A stretch of 64,000 nt of DNA from NCBI GenBank assembly GCA_014841595.1, contig JACYUE010000002.1, positions 1,054,001 to 1,118,000 of the forward strand. The letters are read 5' to 3'. This stretch comes from Oxalobacteraceae sp. CFBP 8761. GTDB taxonomy: Bacteria > Pseudomonadota > Gammaproteobacteria > Burkholderiales > Burkholderiaceae_D. The notes below the pieces were generated by a model. It saw only the letters and a program-made list of their open reading frames with translations. It searched no databases and had not been told where the DNA came from. Positions within the stretch are counted from its first letter, which is position 1. Each line of letters starts with the position of its first letter. Shown piece by piece: positions 8,729-16,867 of the stretch. The translations under genes were made by a program, and so were the position numbers.

Positions 8729-8847
8729 AAATACAACGCCAAAAACATCTAGGTGGAAATAAAAAGGCGCGAGCTGAGCAATCAATTTTCTAGCGAACAT
8801 TGATCGCCGAAGTTTTCGCAATTTTGGGAATCAGCGGCAACAAAAAA

Positions 8848-9012
8848 AATGAGGGTCAGAGTCGAATTAAATGACAACTTTTAAAGTTGTCAAACAATTC
8901 GACTCTGACCCTCATTGTTGAGTAAGAGCTCTGGCGATATTAACCTTTGGGTGACATCGAATGAGCGAGTGGTGTGACAAAGTTTCTCGATAATTCGACT
9001 CTGACCCTGATT
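8848..9012. repeat. Composite palindromic repeat element, copy 2
   Basis: A 165-bp unit with the same plan as copy 1: left arm 8848-8868, inner arm 8896-8916, a perfect nested palindrome at 8872-8892 (TGACAACTTT-T-AAAGTTGTCA), a 75-bp spacer and a facing third arm at 8992-9012. The arms and nested palindrome are well conserved between copies, while the spacers have diverged, and 119 bp of unrelated sequence separates the copies. The last arm ends 3 bp before the rhlE stop codon, so in the helicase mRNA it forms part of the 3' end. Confidence 0.85.
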
Positions 9013-9015
9013 GGG

Positions 9016-10386
9016 TTAGCGGTCGCGGCGTACTGCTGAGGCGGGGCTCGGGCCGCTGCGTTTTGCGGCTGCGGGGGCGCCGCCGGGGGCGCGGGGCTTG
9101 TTGCCGCCGCCGCCGTTACCACCACCACCGCCATTGCCACGGCCGCCGCCGTTGCCACCGCCCGGACGACCGCCGCGGCCGGTGTGGCCTGGGGCGCCGC
9201 TGCGCAGCTGGATTGGTTGTGGCTTGGCGTTCATGTCCGGCTCGAAGCCCTCGATGACTTCACGCGGCAGCGTTTGCTTGATCAGCTTCTCGATGTCTTT
9301 CAACATCTGGTGTTCGTCAACGCAGACCAGCGACACCGCTTCACCCGTCGCGCCGGCACGGCCCGTACGGCCGATGCGGTGGACGTAGTCTTCCGGGATG
9401 TTTGGCAGGTCGTAATTCACCACGTGTGGCAACTGGTCGATGTCGATGCCGCGCGCGGCGATGTCGGTGGCGACCAGCACTTGCAGGCTGCCGTCCTTGA
9501 ACTCGGCCAGCGCCTTGGTACGCGCCGACTGGCTCTTGTTGCCGTGGATCGCCATCGCGCCGATGCTGTCCTTGCCCAGCTGCTCGACCAGCTTGTTGGC
9601 GCCGTGCTTGGTGCGCGTGAAGACCAGCACCTGCGTCCAGTTGTTCGCCTTGATCAGGTGCGATAGCAGCGGGTGCTTCTTGTCGCGGTCGACCGGGTGG
9701 ATCTTCTGTGCGATGACTTCGACGGTCGAGTTGCGGCGCGCCACTTCGATCATCTGCGGGTTGTTCAGCAGGCGATCGGCCAGCGTCTTGATCTCTTCCG
9801 AGAACGTGGCCGAGAACAGCAGGTTCTGGCGCTTGGCCGGCAGCAGTGCCAGCACTTTGCGGATGTCGTGGATGAAGCCCATGTCCAGCATGCGGTCGGC
9901 TTCGTCCAGGATCAGGATTTCGACCTTCGACAGGTCAACGGTGCCCTGGCCAGCGTGATCCAGCAGGCGGCCCGGCGTGGCGACGAGGATGTCGACGCCA
10001 TGCTTGAGCAGCTTGATCTGTGGATTGATGCCGACGCCGCCAAAGATCACGGCCGAATTCAGGTTCGTGTACGTGCCATACAGGCGCACGCTTTCCTCGA
10101 CCTGGGCCGCGAGTTCGCGGGTCGGGGTCAGCACCAGCGCGCGGATCACGCGTGGCGAGGTCTTGTTTTTCTGCGCTGCGCCGATCGTGTCGTTCGACAG
10201 GCGATGCAGGATCGGCAGCGTGAAGCCAGCCGTCTTGCCGGTGCCGGTCTGGGCGCCGGCGAGCAGATCGCCGCCGTTCAGCACGGTTGGAATGGCCTGG
10301 CTCTGGATCGGGGTCGGGGCGGTATAGCCTTGTTCGGTTACCGCGCGCACGATCGCGTCAGAGAGACCAAGTGAAGAAAATGACAT
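9016..10386 (-). CDS. rhlE: DEAD-box ATP-dependent RNA helicase, RhlE type
   Basis: 456 residues, cytoplasmic, unwinding RNA duplexes in ribosome assembly or mRNA decay. All core motifs are visible: Q motif (GYTAPTPIQ, 20-28), Walker A AQTGTGKT (45-52), PTRELAAQ (88-95), TPGR, DEAD (161-164), SAT, then the second RecA domain with ARGID and [10 protein letters not shown]. Residues from about 385 form a Gly/Arg/Asn-rich low-complexity tail, typical of RhlE, that adds RNA affinity. The 246-bp leader upstream (10387-10632) holds no gene; long leaders are common for cold-responsive helicases, but nothing specific is seen. The 3' end abuts repeat copy 2. Confidence 0.9.
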   Translation of the reverse strand: MSFSSLGLSDAIVRAVTEQGYTAPTPIQSQAIPTVLNGGDLLAGAQTGTGKTAGFTLPILHRLSNDTIGAAQKNKTSPRVIRALVLTPTRELAAQVEESVRLYGTYTNLNSAVIFGGVGINPQIKLLKHGVDILVATPGRLLDHAGQGTVDLSKVEILILDEADRMLDMGFIHDIRKVLALLPAKRQNLLFSATFSEEIKTLADRLLNNPQMIEVARRNSTVEVIAQKIHPVDRDKKHPLLSHLIKANNWTQVLVFTRTKHGANKLVEQLGKDSIGAMAIHGNKSQSARTKALAEFKDGSLQVLVATDIAARGIDIDQLPHVVNYDLPNIPEDYVHRIGRTGRAGATGEAVSLVCVDEHQMLKDIEKLIKQTLPREVIEGFEPDMNAKPQPIQLRSGAPGHTGRGGRPGGGNGGGRGNGGGGGNGGGGNKPRAPGGAPAAAKRSGPSPASAVRRDR

Positions 10387-10632
10387 AGATTTTTTCAGTA
10401 AAAAAGCGGCCCGTCGCCATGCATGGCGGCAGTCCTGGAATCGGATTGATCGATGCAGGCGCGCAAGCTAGCGGGCGCCCGGACGCTGCCGCACAGGCGG
10501 CTAGCAGGGATTATAGTGAAGTGTATTTCACTGTAGAAAGTATTTGACGCAGAACTCTGTAACGTTTTGTACAAAAGCACAGGCCACTGGCAAGCACTGC
10601 CTGCGAGTGGCCTGACTGTTACAACGTGTATT

Positions 10633-11421
10633 TTACGCGAAAGGCGACAACAGCGGGACAAGCGCGCCGAAAACCTTCGGACCGGCGGCGATCACGTCAC
10701 CCTTGATCAGGTAATCGGACTCGCCGCTGAATTCGCCGACGATGCCGCCAGCTTCCGTCACCAGCAGGGCGCCAGCCGCGATGTCCCAGATCTTCAGGTT
10801 TTTTTCAAAGAAGCCGTCGATGCGGCCAGCGGCCACGTTGGCCAGTTCCAGTGCTGCCGAACCGCCGCTGCGCACGCCATGGCTGCGCGAGGCGACGACT
10901 TCGTACATGCGCAGGTATTCAGCCAGCGCGCGTGGATCCGGACCGTGGCCCGACGACAGCAGGGCGCGGCCGATCCGCTCGGTGCTGCGCACGCGGATAC
11001 GCTTGTCGTTGAGGTAGGCGCCGCCGCCCTTGGTGGCGGTGAACAGGTCGTTGCGGACCGGGTCGTAGACCAGGCCGTTCGTGATCACGCCGCGCTGCTT
11101 GAGCGCAATCGAGATGCAATAGTTGGGATAGCCGTGCAGGAAGTTGGTGGTGCCATCGATCGGGTCGATGATCCACACGTTTTCACTCTCGTCATTCAGA
11201 TTGGCTGATGCACCGCTTTCCTCGGCCAGAATGGCATGGCCCGGATACGCCTTGAGCAGCGTTTCGACGATTTCATGCTCCGCCGCCTGGTCGACGTCGG
11301 TGACGAAATCGTTGTGTTGCTTTTCCGAAACGACGATGCGGTCGATGTCGAAGGACGCACGGTTGATGACGGTGGCGGCGCGGCGGGCGGCCTTGATGGC
11401 CGTGTTGAGCATTGGGTGCAT
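10633..11421 (-). CDS. suhB: Inositol-1-monophosphatase / SuhB
   Basis: 262 residues, Mg-dependent phosphatase of the IMPase family. Metal-binding motifs: EE near 67-68, DPIDGTTNF (86-94) and WDIAAG in the C-terminal half. The start MHPMLN at 11421 matches the conserved N-terminus of bacterial SuhB; in-frame codons further upstream lack support. In Escherichia coli, SuhB also joins the NusA/NusB/NusG antitermination complex on rRNA operons, and the same may hold here. Transcribed divergently from trmJ, as in many betaproteobacteria. Confidence 0.92.
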   Translation of the reverse strand: MHPMLNTAIKAARRAATVINRASFDIDRIVVSEKQHNDFVTDVDQAAEHEIVETLLKAYPGHAILAEESGASANLNDESENVWIIDPIDGTTNFLHGYPNYCISIALKQRGVITNGLVYDPVRNDLFTATKGGGAYLNDKRIRVRSTERIGRALLSSGHGPDPRALAEYLRMYEVVASRSHGVRSGGSAALELANVAAGRIDGFFEKNLKIWDIAAGALLVTEAGGIVGEFSGESDYLIKGDVIAAGPKVFGALVPLLSPFA

Positions 11422-11593
11422 GGAGGCTTTTCCGTAAGAACGCGAACGCCCACTCACGCACCGATGGGGCGCCGTGAACGATCAGCTATTGAAGAGTGAT
11501 TAAAGAGCAGGGTGGCGCTGGAACCCGTTACAATCCGGGGCTTGCCCCTGCTACCGTAAAACCGTCCGCACCACGCGATGGTCGCTATTGTAA

Positions 11594-12373
11594 ATGAACC
11601 CGACCCAAACCGACACTTCTTCTTTCAGCCCGCCGCCACTGTTCGGCCGTTTGCGTTTCGTCCTCGTCGAAACGAGCCGCGCCGGCAACATCGGTTCGGT
11701 CGCGCGTGCGATGAAAACGATGGGCTTTACCGATCTGGTGCTGGTCACGCCGAAGTGTGCCGACTTCGTCAACGATCCGGAAGCGGTTGCCTTTGCCAGT
11801 GGCGCGGGGGATGTGCTGAACAACGCACGGGTCGTGCCCGATATCGGCGCGGCCCTTGACGGCTGCAACTTCGCCGCCGCCGTATCGGCCAGATTGCGCG
11901 AATTCTCGCCCCCTGTCTGGACCCCGCGCGCGTTCGCCGAACATGCCGGCGCGGCGCCCGAGCTGCGCGCCGCCATCGTGTTCGGCAACGAGCGCGTGGG
12001 GCTGCCGAACGACATCGTCGAGCGCTGCAATGTGCTGATCAACATCCCGGCCAATCCCGACTATTCCTCGCTGAACCTGTCGCAGGCGGCCCAGGTGCTG
12101 GCCTATGAGGCGCGCATGGCCTCTGTCAGCGGCGCGCCCGCTACCCGTGGCGTCGGCTTCCAGGGCGACGCTGCCAGCGTGACGCAGATCGACGGCATGT
12201 ATGCGCACCTCGAACAGGCCCTGGTCGCCATCGGCTTTTTGAATGCCGACAACCCGAAAAAGCTCATGCCGCGCATCAAGCGCATGTTCGCGCGCGGTGG
12301 TCTGGAGCTTGAAGAAGTCAACATCCTGCGCGGCATCGCCCGCGCGATCCTGAAGGACGCGCCACCCCGTTGA
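11594..12373 (+). CDS. trmJ: tRNA (cytidine/uridine-2'-O-)-methyltransferase TrmJ
   Basis: 259 residues, SpoU/TrmH-type (SPOUT) fold. It uses S-adenosylmethionine to methylate ribose 32 of the tRNA anticodon loop. Motif 1 is visible near the N-terminus (LVETSRAGNIGSVARAMKTMGF). Motifs 2 and 3, which form the knotted cofactor site, are AAIVFGNERVGLPNDIV and NIPANPDYSSLNLSQAAQVLAYE. The C-terminal TrmJ extension follows (IGFLNADNPKKLMPRIKRMFAR). The ribosome site before ATG 11594 is weak. Divergent from suhB. Confidence 0.92.
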   Translation: MNPTQTDTSSFSPPPLFGRLRFVLVETSRAGNIGSVARAMKTMGFTDLVLVTPKCADFVNDPEAVAFASGAGDVLNNARVVPDIGAALDGCNFAAAVSARLREFSPPVWTPRAFAEHAGAAPELRAAIVFGNERVGLPNDIVERCNVLINIPANPDYSSLNLSQAAQVLAYEARMASVSGAPATRGVGFQGDAASVTQIDGMYAHLEQALVAIGFLNADNPKKLMPRIKRMFARGGLELEEVNILRGIARAILKDAPPR

Positions 12374-12467
12374 TGCTGTCGCTGCAGCCAGCCTATACTC
12401 GCGTCATGGACACCCACCGCATTGCTTCGCGCTCATACCGCGCCAGCCGTTCAGACAAGGTGCCGGC

Positions 12468-13430
12468 ATGAGTTCGCGCCAGCTGCTGCGCCTCGTCCTG
12501 CTCGTGCAGGTGCTGGTCGCCTGCGCCATCGGCGCGGCCGCCGCCCGGGCCGGCGCCGGGCCGTGGCAAGCCGTTGCCATCGGCCTAGGGAGCGTGATCC
12601 TCGTGCGCCTGGCGATCAACGCGAACAATTTTGTGATGAGCCGGCGCGCTGCCAGCCCGACGCCGCCCGAACACCGGATCGGGGTGGCCCCCGCGTTGCG
12701 GATGTTCGGCGAAGAGTTTGGCGCCAGCATGCTGGCCAGTTCCTGGCACATGCCGCGCGCGCGGCCCCGCACGCGCATCCATCCTGGCAGCAGCACGCCG
12801 CCCGTCCTGCTGCTGCACGGTTATGGTTGCAACAGCGGCTATTGGATGCACCTGGCGGCGCGGCTGGACGCGGCGGGCATCAGCCATGCCACACTCGACC
12901 TGGAGCCGCTCACCGGCGACATCGACGGCTTTGCCGATCCGATCGAAGAGGGCGCAACCAGGTTGCGGCGCGCGGCCGGTGCGCAGCAGGTCATCATCGT
13001 CGGCCACAGCATGGGTGGCCTGGCCGCGCGCGCCTGGCTGCGCCGGCATGGCAGTGCGCAGGCGGCGCGCGTCATCACCCTCGGCACGCCGCATCACGGC
13101 ACATGCCTTGCTGCGTTCGGGATCGGCATCAACGCGGCGCAGATGCGGCGGGCGGGCACCGACGGCCCCGCCTGCGCGTGGCTGAGCGAGCTTGCCGCGC
13201 ACGAAGATGCTGCCACGCGCGGGCGCATCACGTCGATCTACACGCATCACGACAATATCGTGGCGCCCCAGACGTCGGGGTACCTGACTGGCGCGCGCAA
13301 CATCGACATCGGCGGTGTCGGTCACGTGGCGCTGGGCCGCAACCGGCGCGTGCTGGCGCTTGTCATGGACGAGATCGGACGCGTGCCAACGGCCTGTCCG
13401 CTGCCACCTGTTTTACACGGCGCTGCGTGA
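12468..13430 (+). CDS. Membrane-anchored alpha/beta-hydrolase (lipase-like)
   Basis: 320 residues. Residues 7-52 contain two hydrophobic segments, so the enzyme is probably anchored in the inner membrane. The catalytic domain begins with the oxyanion HG motif LLLHGYG (115-121), followed by the nucleophile elbow GHSMGG (179-184, Ser181) and LGTPHHGT, typical of triacylglycerol lipases and palmitoyl-thioesterase-like proteins. A late His (GVGHVALG) completes the triad. Substrate is not readable. AAGG lies upstream of ATG 12468. The next gene starts 60 nt on. Confidence 0.82.
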   Translation: MSSRQLLRLVLLVQVLVACAIGAAAARAGAGPWQAVAIGLGSVILVRLAINANNFVMSRRAASPTPPEHRIGVAPALRMFGEEFGASMLASSWHMPRARPRTRIHPGSSTPPVLLLHGYGCNSGYWMHLAARLDAAGISHATLDLEPLTGDIDGFADPIEEGATRLRRAAGAQQVIIVGHSMGGLAARAWLRRHGSAQAARVITLGTPHHGTCLAAFGIGINAAQMRRAGTDGPACAWLSELAAHEDAATRGRITSIYTHHDNIVAPQTSGYLTGARNIDIGGVGHVALGRNRRVLALVMDEIGRVPTACPLPPVLHGAA

Positions 13431-13490
13431 ATCCACCCCGCGCCCGCGCGTGGTACAGTGATATCAATAACGCATCCTTTGGAGCACCCA

Positions 13491-14348
13491 GTGGCGCGCA
13501 TCCTGATCATCGAAGACAACCCGGCGAACATCGAACTGATGTCGTTCCTGCTCAGCGCCTATGGCCACGCGCCATTGAGCGCGGCCGATGGCCCCCGCGG
13601 CGTGGCCGCTGCGCGCAGCGAGCGCCCCGACCTGATCGCCTGCGACGTGAATCTGCCCGGGATGGACGGGTTTGCCGTGCTCGCCGAGCTCAAAGGCGAC
13701 CCGGCGCTGGCCGGCGTGCCGATCCTGGCCGTGACCGCGCTGGCAATGACGGGCGACCGTGAAAAAGTGCTGGCCGCCGGCTTCGATGGTTATATCAGCA
13801 AGCCGATCGAACCCGAAAGCTTCGTCGCGGAGCTCGAAGCTTTTCTGACCCCCACGCCGGCGTCTGCGCCGGTGCCGGCAATCGCCACGCCGCCGGCCCC
13901 GGCTCAAATCCAGTCAACGCCGGCAACCGCGTCAACCGAGGCCGCCACCACACCGGCCGCCGATGCACGCACGCTGCTGCTGGTCGACGACGACCGCTTC
14001 ATGCTCGGGGTGCTCAACGACATGCTGATCGGCCAGCCGTACCGGGTGCTCAGCGCCTGCTCGGGCGAAGAAGCGCTCCAGGTGCTGTCGCATGAGCCGG
14101 TCGAAGTGATCCTGTGCGACCAGGCCATGCCCGGCATGCGCGGTACCGAAGTGCTGGCCGAGGCGGCAGTGCGCTATCCGAAGACGGTACGCCTGATGCT
14201 GTCGGGTCAGCCCGACCTGACCGACATCGAAGCCGCCATCAAGAGCGGCGTGGCCGACGGCCATTACATCAAGCCGCTTGGCGCACGGGCGCTGCGCGAG
14301 CAGCTCGACGAAGCGTTCCGCTTGCAGAGTTCGCGCCGAACTGGGTAA
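13491..14348 (+). CDS. Tandem-receiver response regulator
   Basis: 285 residues: two CheY-like receiver domains joined by a Pro/Ala/Thr-rich linker (about 120-158), with no output domain. Phospho-acceptors are D52 (LIACDVNLPGMDG) and D210 (VILCDQAMPGMRG); the first domain has the switch Thr/Lys pair (VTA, SKPIE). GTG 13491 is chosen for GGAG at 13481-13484 and because it starts directly before ILIIEDN. The first domain resembles Spo0F/DivK, the second the RpfG-type receivers. No histidine kinase is adjacent, so it probably acts as a relay or scaffold. Confidence 0.85.
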   Translation: MARILIIEDNPANIELMSFLLSAYGHAPLSAADGPRGVAAARSERPDLIACDVNLPGMDGFAVLAELKGDPALAGVPILAVTALAMTGDREKVLAAGFDGYISKPIEPESFVAELEAFLTPTPASAPVPAIATPPAPAQIQSTPATASTEAATTPAADARTLLLVDDDRFMLGVLNDMLIGQPYRVLSACSGEEALQVLSHEPVEVILCDQAMPGMRGTEVLAEAAVRYPKTVRLMLSGQPDLTDIEAAIKSGVADGHYIKPLGARALREQLDEAFRLQSSRRTG

Positions 14349-14382
14349 GCAGTTCCGGCCCGGTCAACCGGCAGATTGCTCG

Positions 14383-14400
14383 ATAGAACGACCGTTCGAT
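14383..14400. promoter_or_regulatory. Putative operator of the TetR gene
   Basis: Inverted repeat ATAGAACG-AC-CGTTCGAT (7 of 8 positions symmetrical) located 37 bp before the chosen start of the TetR-family gene. Size, spacing and position fit a TetR-family autoregulatory site; the assignment is inference. Confidence 0.5.
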
Positions 14401-14437
14401 GATATCCTTGCGGGAACAAACACGAACAGCGGCCTAC

Positions 14438-15133
14438 ATGCAACAAAAAGCACCGCGCCGGACCCGTGAACGCATCCTGGAGCTCTCGCTCAGGCTGTTC
14501 AACGAGTTCGGCGAGCCCAACATCACGACCACCGTCATTGCCGAGGAGATGAATATCTCGCCCGGCAATCTGTACTACCATTTCCGTAACAAGGACGACA
14601 TCGTCAATTCGATCTTCGTCCAGTTCGAGGCGGAGATCGAGCGCATCCTGACGGTGCCGGCCGGGCGCCGCTCGAACATGGAAGACGTGTGGCTGTACCT
14701 GCACCACATGTTCAAGCTGATCTGGCGCTACCGCTTCTTCTACCGCGACCTGAACGATTTGCTGTCGCGCAACCGCAAGCTCGAACTGCACTTCAAGGCG
14801 ATCCACGCGCACAAGATCAAGGTCGCGCGCCAGCTGTGCGAAGACTTGCGCAGCGAAGGCTCGCTCGACGCGTCCGACCAGCAGATCGGCGCCATGGCAA
14901 CCAATATGGTGGTCGTGGCAACCTACTGGCTGTCGTTCGAATACGTGCGTAACCCGCGCAAGTACAGCGAGCAGCAGGCGATTGCCGATGCGCTCGCGCG
15001 CGGCTGCTACCAGGTGCTGTCGATGGTCGGGCCCTACCTGAATGGCGAAACGCGCGTCCTGTTCGAGAAGCTGTCTGACGACTATCTGAAAAAACTGTCG
15101 GCCGACGCCAGACCCGGCGCCGACTTCCTTTGA
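14438..15133 (+). CDS. TetR/AcrR family transcriptional regulator
   Basis: 231 residues. The N-terminal helix-turn-helix domain is clear: RTRERILELSLRLFNEFG, then TTVIAEEMNISPGNLYYHF, the canonical recognition-helix pattern. The C-terminal part is a helical ligand-binding domain of a TetR subgroup with a WRYRFFYRDLNDLLSRN segment; its ligand is unknown. An ATG at 14399 is in frame, but it falls inside the inverted repeat at 14383-14400, which favours ATG 14438. The stop overlaps the leader of the LOG gene, so the two are probably co-transcribed and may be self-regulated. Confidence 0.85.
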   Translation: MQQKAPRRTRERILELSLRLFNEFGEPNITTTVIAEEMNISPGNLYYHFRNKDDIVNSIFVQFEAEIERILTVPAGRRSNMEDVWLYLHHMFKLIWRYRFFYRDLNDLLSRNRKLELHFKAIHAHKIKVARQLCEDLRSEGSLDASDQQIGAMATNMVVVATYWLSFEYVRNPRKYSEQQAIADALARGCYQVLSMVGPYLNGETRVLFEKLSDDYLKKLSADARPGADFL

Positions 15134-15135
15134 AA

Positions 15136-15741
15136 ATGCACACGATGAAAACCCTTGCTGTCTACTGCGGCGCCGCACGTGGCGTCAACCCTGCCCACGC
15201 CGATGCCGCGCGCCTGCTGGCGCGCGCCATGGTCGACCACAATATCAGCCTTGTCTATGGCGGCGGCAAGGTCGGCCTGATGGGCGTGATCGCCGATGAA
15301 GTGCTGCGCCTGGGCGGCGAAGCCACCGGCGTCATCCCCCGCGCCCTGGTCGAACGCGAAGTGGGCCACGCTGGCCTCACGCGCCTGTTCGTCGTCAAGG
15401 ACATGCACGAGCGCAAAGCGATGATGGCCGACCTGTCCGAAGGTTTTATCGCCATGCCGGGCGGGATGGGCACGCTCGAAGAGCTGTTCGAGATGGTGAC
15501 CTGGGCCCAGCTGGGCATCCACGCCAAGCCGATCGGCCTGTTGAACGTGAACGGTTTCTACGACGGCCTGCGTACCTTCGTGGGCCACCAGGTAGCCGAA
15601 GGGTTCGTGCGGCCCGAGCACGAAGACCTGATGATCGCCGACAGCGATCCCGACGTGCTGATCCAGCGCTTGCGCGCGGTGGTGCCCGTCGTGCTGGAGT
15701 CGAGCCTGCCAGCGGCGGCGGCCGACGAATTAAAAGGCTAG
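15136..15741 (+). CDS. LOG family nucleotide phosphoribohydrolase (TIGR00730)
   Basis: 201 residues, Rossmann-like LOG fold. Motifs YGGGKVGLMG near the N-terminus and PGGMGTLEE in the middle form the nucleotide site that splits AMP or cytokinin riboside 5'-monophosphate into base and ribose 5-phosphate. These bacterial proteins are often annotated as cytokinin-activating 'lonely guy' enzymes; the physiological substrate here is unknown. ATG 15136 lies 2 nt after the TetR stop; ATG 15145 is an alternative. Convergent with the GGDEF gene, whose stop is 10 nt away. Confidence 0.87.
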   Translation: MHTMKTLAVYCGAARGVNPAHADAARLLARAMVDHNISLVYGGGKVGLMGVIADEVLRLGGEATGVIPRALVEREVGHAGLTRLFVVKDMHERKAMMADLSEGFIAMPGGMGTLEELFEMVTWAQLGIHAKPIGLLNVNGFYDGLRTFVGHQVAEGFVRPEHEDLMIADSDPDVLIQRLRAVVPVVLESSLPAAAADELKG

Positions 15742-15751
15742 CGCTGAAAAA

Positions 15752-16867
15752 CTAGGCGACTTCGATCCGGTCGCGTCCCGCCGCCTTGGCCCGGTACAGC
15801 GCCTTGTCGGCGCGGCTGATCGCTTCCATGAATGGTTCGCCATCGCGCCGTTCGGCCAGGCCGGCCGAAAAGCTGATCCGCCGCGCCAGCGTCACGCCGT
15901 CGATTTGCAGCGCATGCACGCGCGTGACGATGCGTTCCAGTACCTGGCGCGCTGCCTGCGGCGTGGCGTCCGGCAGCAGCAGCAGAAATTCTTCGCCGCC
16001 CCAGCGTGCCAGCGTGTCGCGCTCGCGCAGCGCGCCATGCGCTGCGCCGGCAAAGCCGCGCAGCACGGCGTCGCCCACGGCGTGCCCATACTGGTCGTTT
16101 ACTTCCTTGAACAGGTCGAGGTCGAGCAGCGCCACGCAGCTGGCAAAGGACGCCGAGCGGCGTTCTTCGGCGCCCAGCAACTCGTTCATGTGGCGGCGGT
16201 TGGCCAGCGACGTCAATTCGTCGACGGTGGCAAGCGTACGGATGGTGTCGAGGGCGGCCAGCAGCTCCTGCCTGCTGGCCTTCATGCGCCGGCGCAGCTT
16301 GGTCATTTCGCTGGCCAGCAGCGTGGTCGCCAGCAATGCCGCGGCCAGGTAGCCGAAGCTCATCGCTTCGACGGCGGGCGGGTGGCCCAGGGGATCGATT
16401 GCCTGCAAATACCACATGATGCCGGCCATGCCGGCCAGCGCGGCACCGGCCAGCAGCAGTGCGCGCCGCGGGTGCATGGCGAACGTGCAGAAGGCGATGG
16501 CCACCACCAGCATGCTCAGGAGTGAGGCGCGCAGCGGGCCAGCGATCGCATAGCCCGCAATGACGCAGCCGATCGCGAACAGAGATTGCAGCGCGGCCAG
16601 CATGTCGGGCGCGATCTTCAGTCGCGTGCTGAAATGGATCAGGGCGTAGAACGCGAGCGTGCCGCATGCGGCGATGATGCTCAGCACCAGCGCGGGGCCG
16701 CGCGGTGTGTAGCCGGCCCCGACCTGCGCCGCCAGCAGGCCCATGGTCGCCACATACAGCATGGCAGTGGCGATCCAGTAGTTGCGCATGCGGCGCAGCA
16801 TGAGCGCCGGATAAGCCGGCGCAGCGGTGCTATCGGTGCTATCGGTACTACTTGGCGCAGGGGTCAT
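15752..16867 (-). CDS. Membrane GGDEF diguanylate cyclase
   Basis: 371 residues. About six transmembrane segments span residues 25-190 without a recognisable sensor fold. A GGDEF domain follows, with active-site GGEEF near residue 289 (RWGGEEFLLLLP) and, five residues before it, an RERD inhibitory (I-site) motif, so it should make c-di-GMP and be feedback-inhibited. ATG 16867 is chosen for AGGAG 6 nt upstream. It overlaps the 3' end of the GGDEF-EAL gene by 20 bp and is the last gene of the operon. The N-terminal STDSTD repeat is encoded by a 9-bp tandem repeat in the overlap region. Confidence 0.87.
   Translation of the reverse strand: MTPAPSSTDSTDSTAAPAYPALMLRRMRNYWIATAMLYVATMGLLAAQVGAGYTPRGPALVLSIIAACGTLAFYALIHFSTRLKIAPDMLAALQSLFAIGCVIAGYAIAGPLRASLLSMLVVAIAFCTFAMHPRRALLLAGAALAGMAGIMWYLQAIDPLGHPPAVEAMSFGYLAAALLATTLLASEMTKLRRRMKASRQELLAALDTIRTLATVDELTSLANRRHMNELLGAEERRSASFASCVALLDLDLFKEVNDQYGHAVGDAVLRGFAGAAHGALRERDTLARWGGEEFLLLLPDATPQAARQVLERIVTRVHALQIDGVTLARRISFSAGLAERRDGEPFMEAISRADKALYRAKAAGRDRIEVA

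Noticed and set aside
8470..9015. Insertion sequence remnant
   Set aside because: Inverted arms are present, but no transposase fragment can be found in any frame; described as non-coding repeats.
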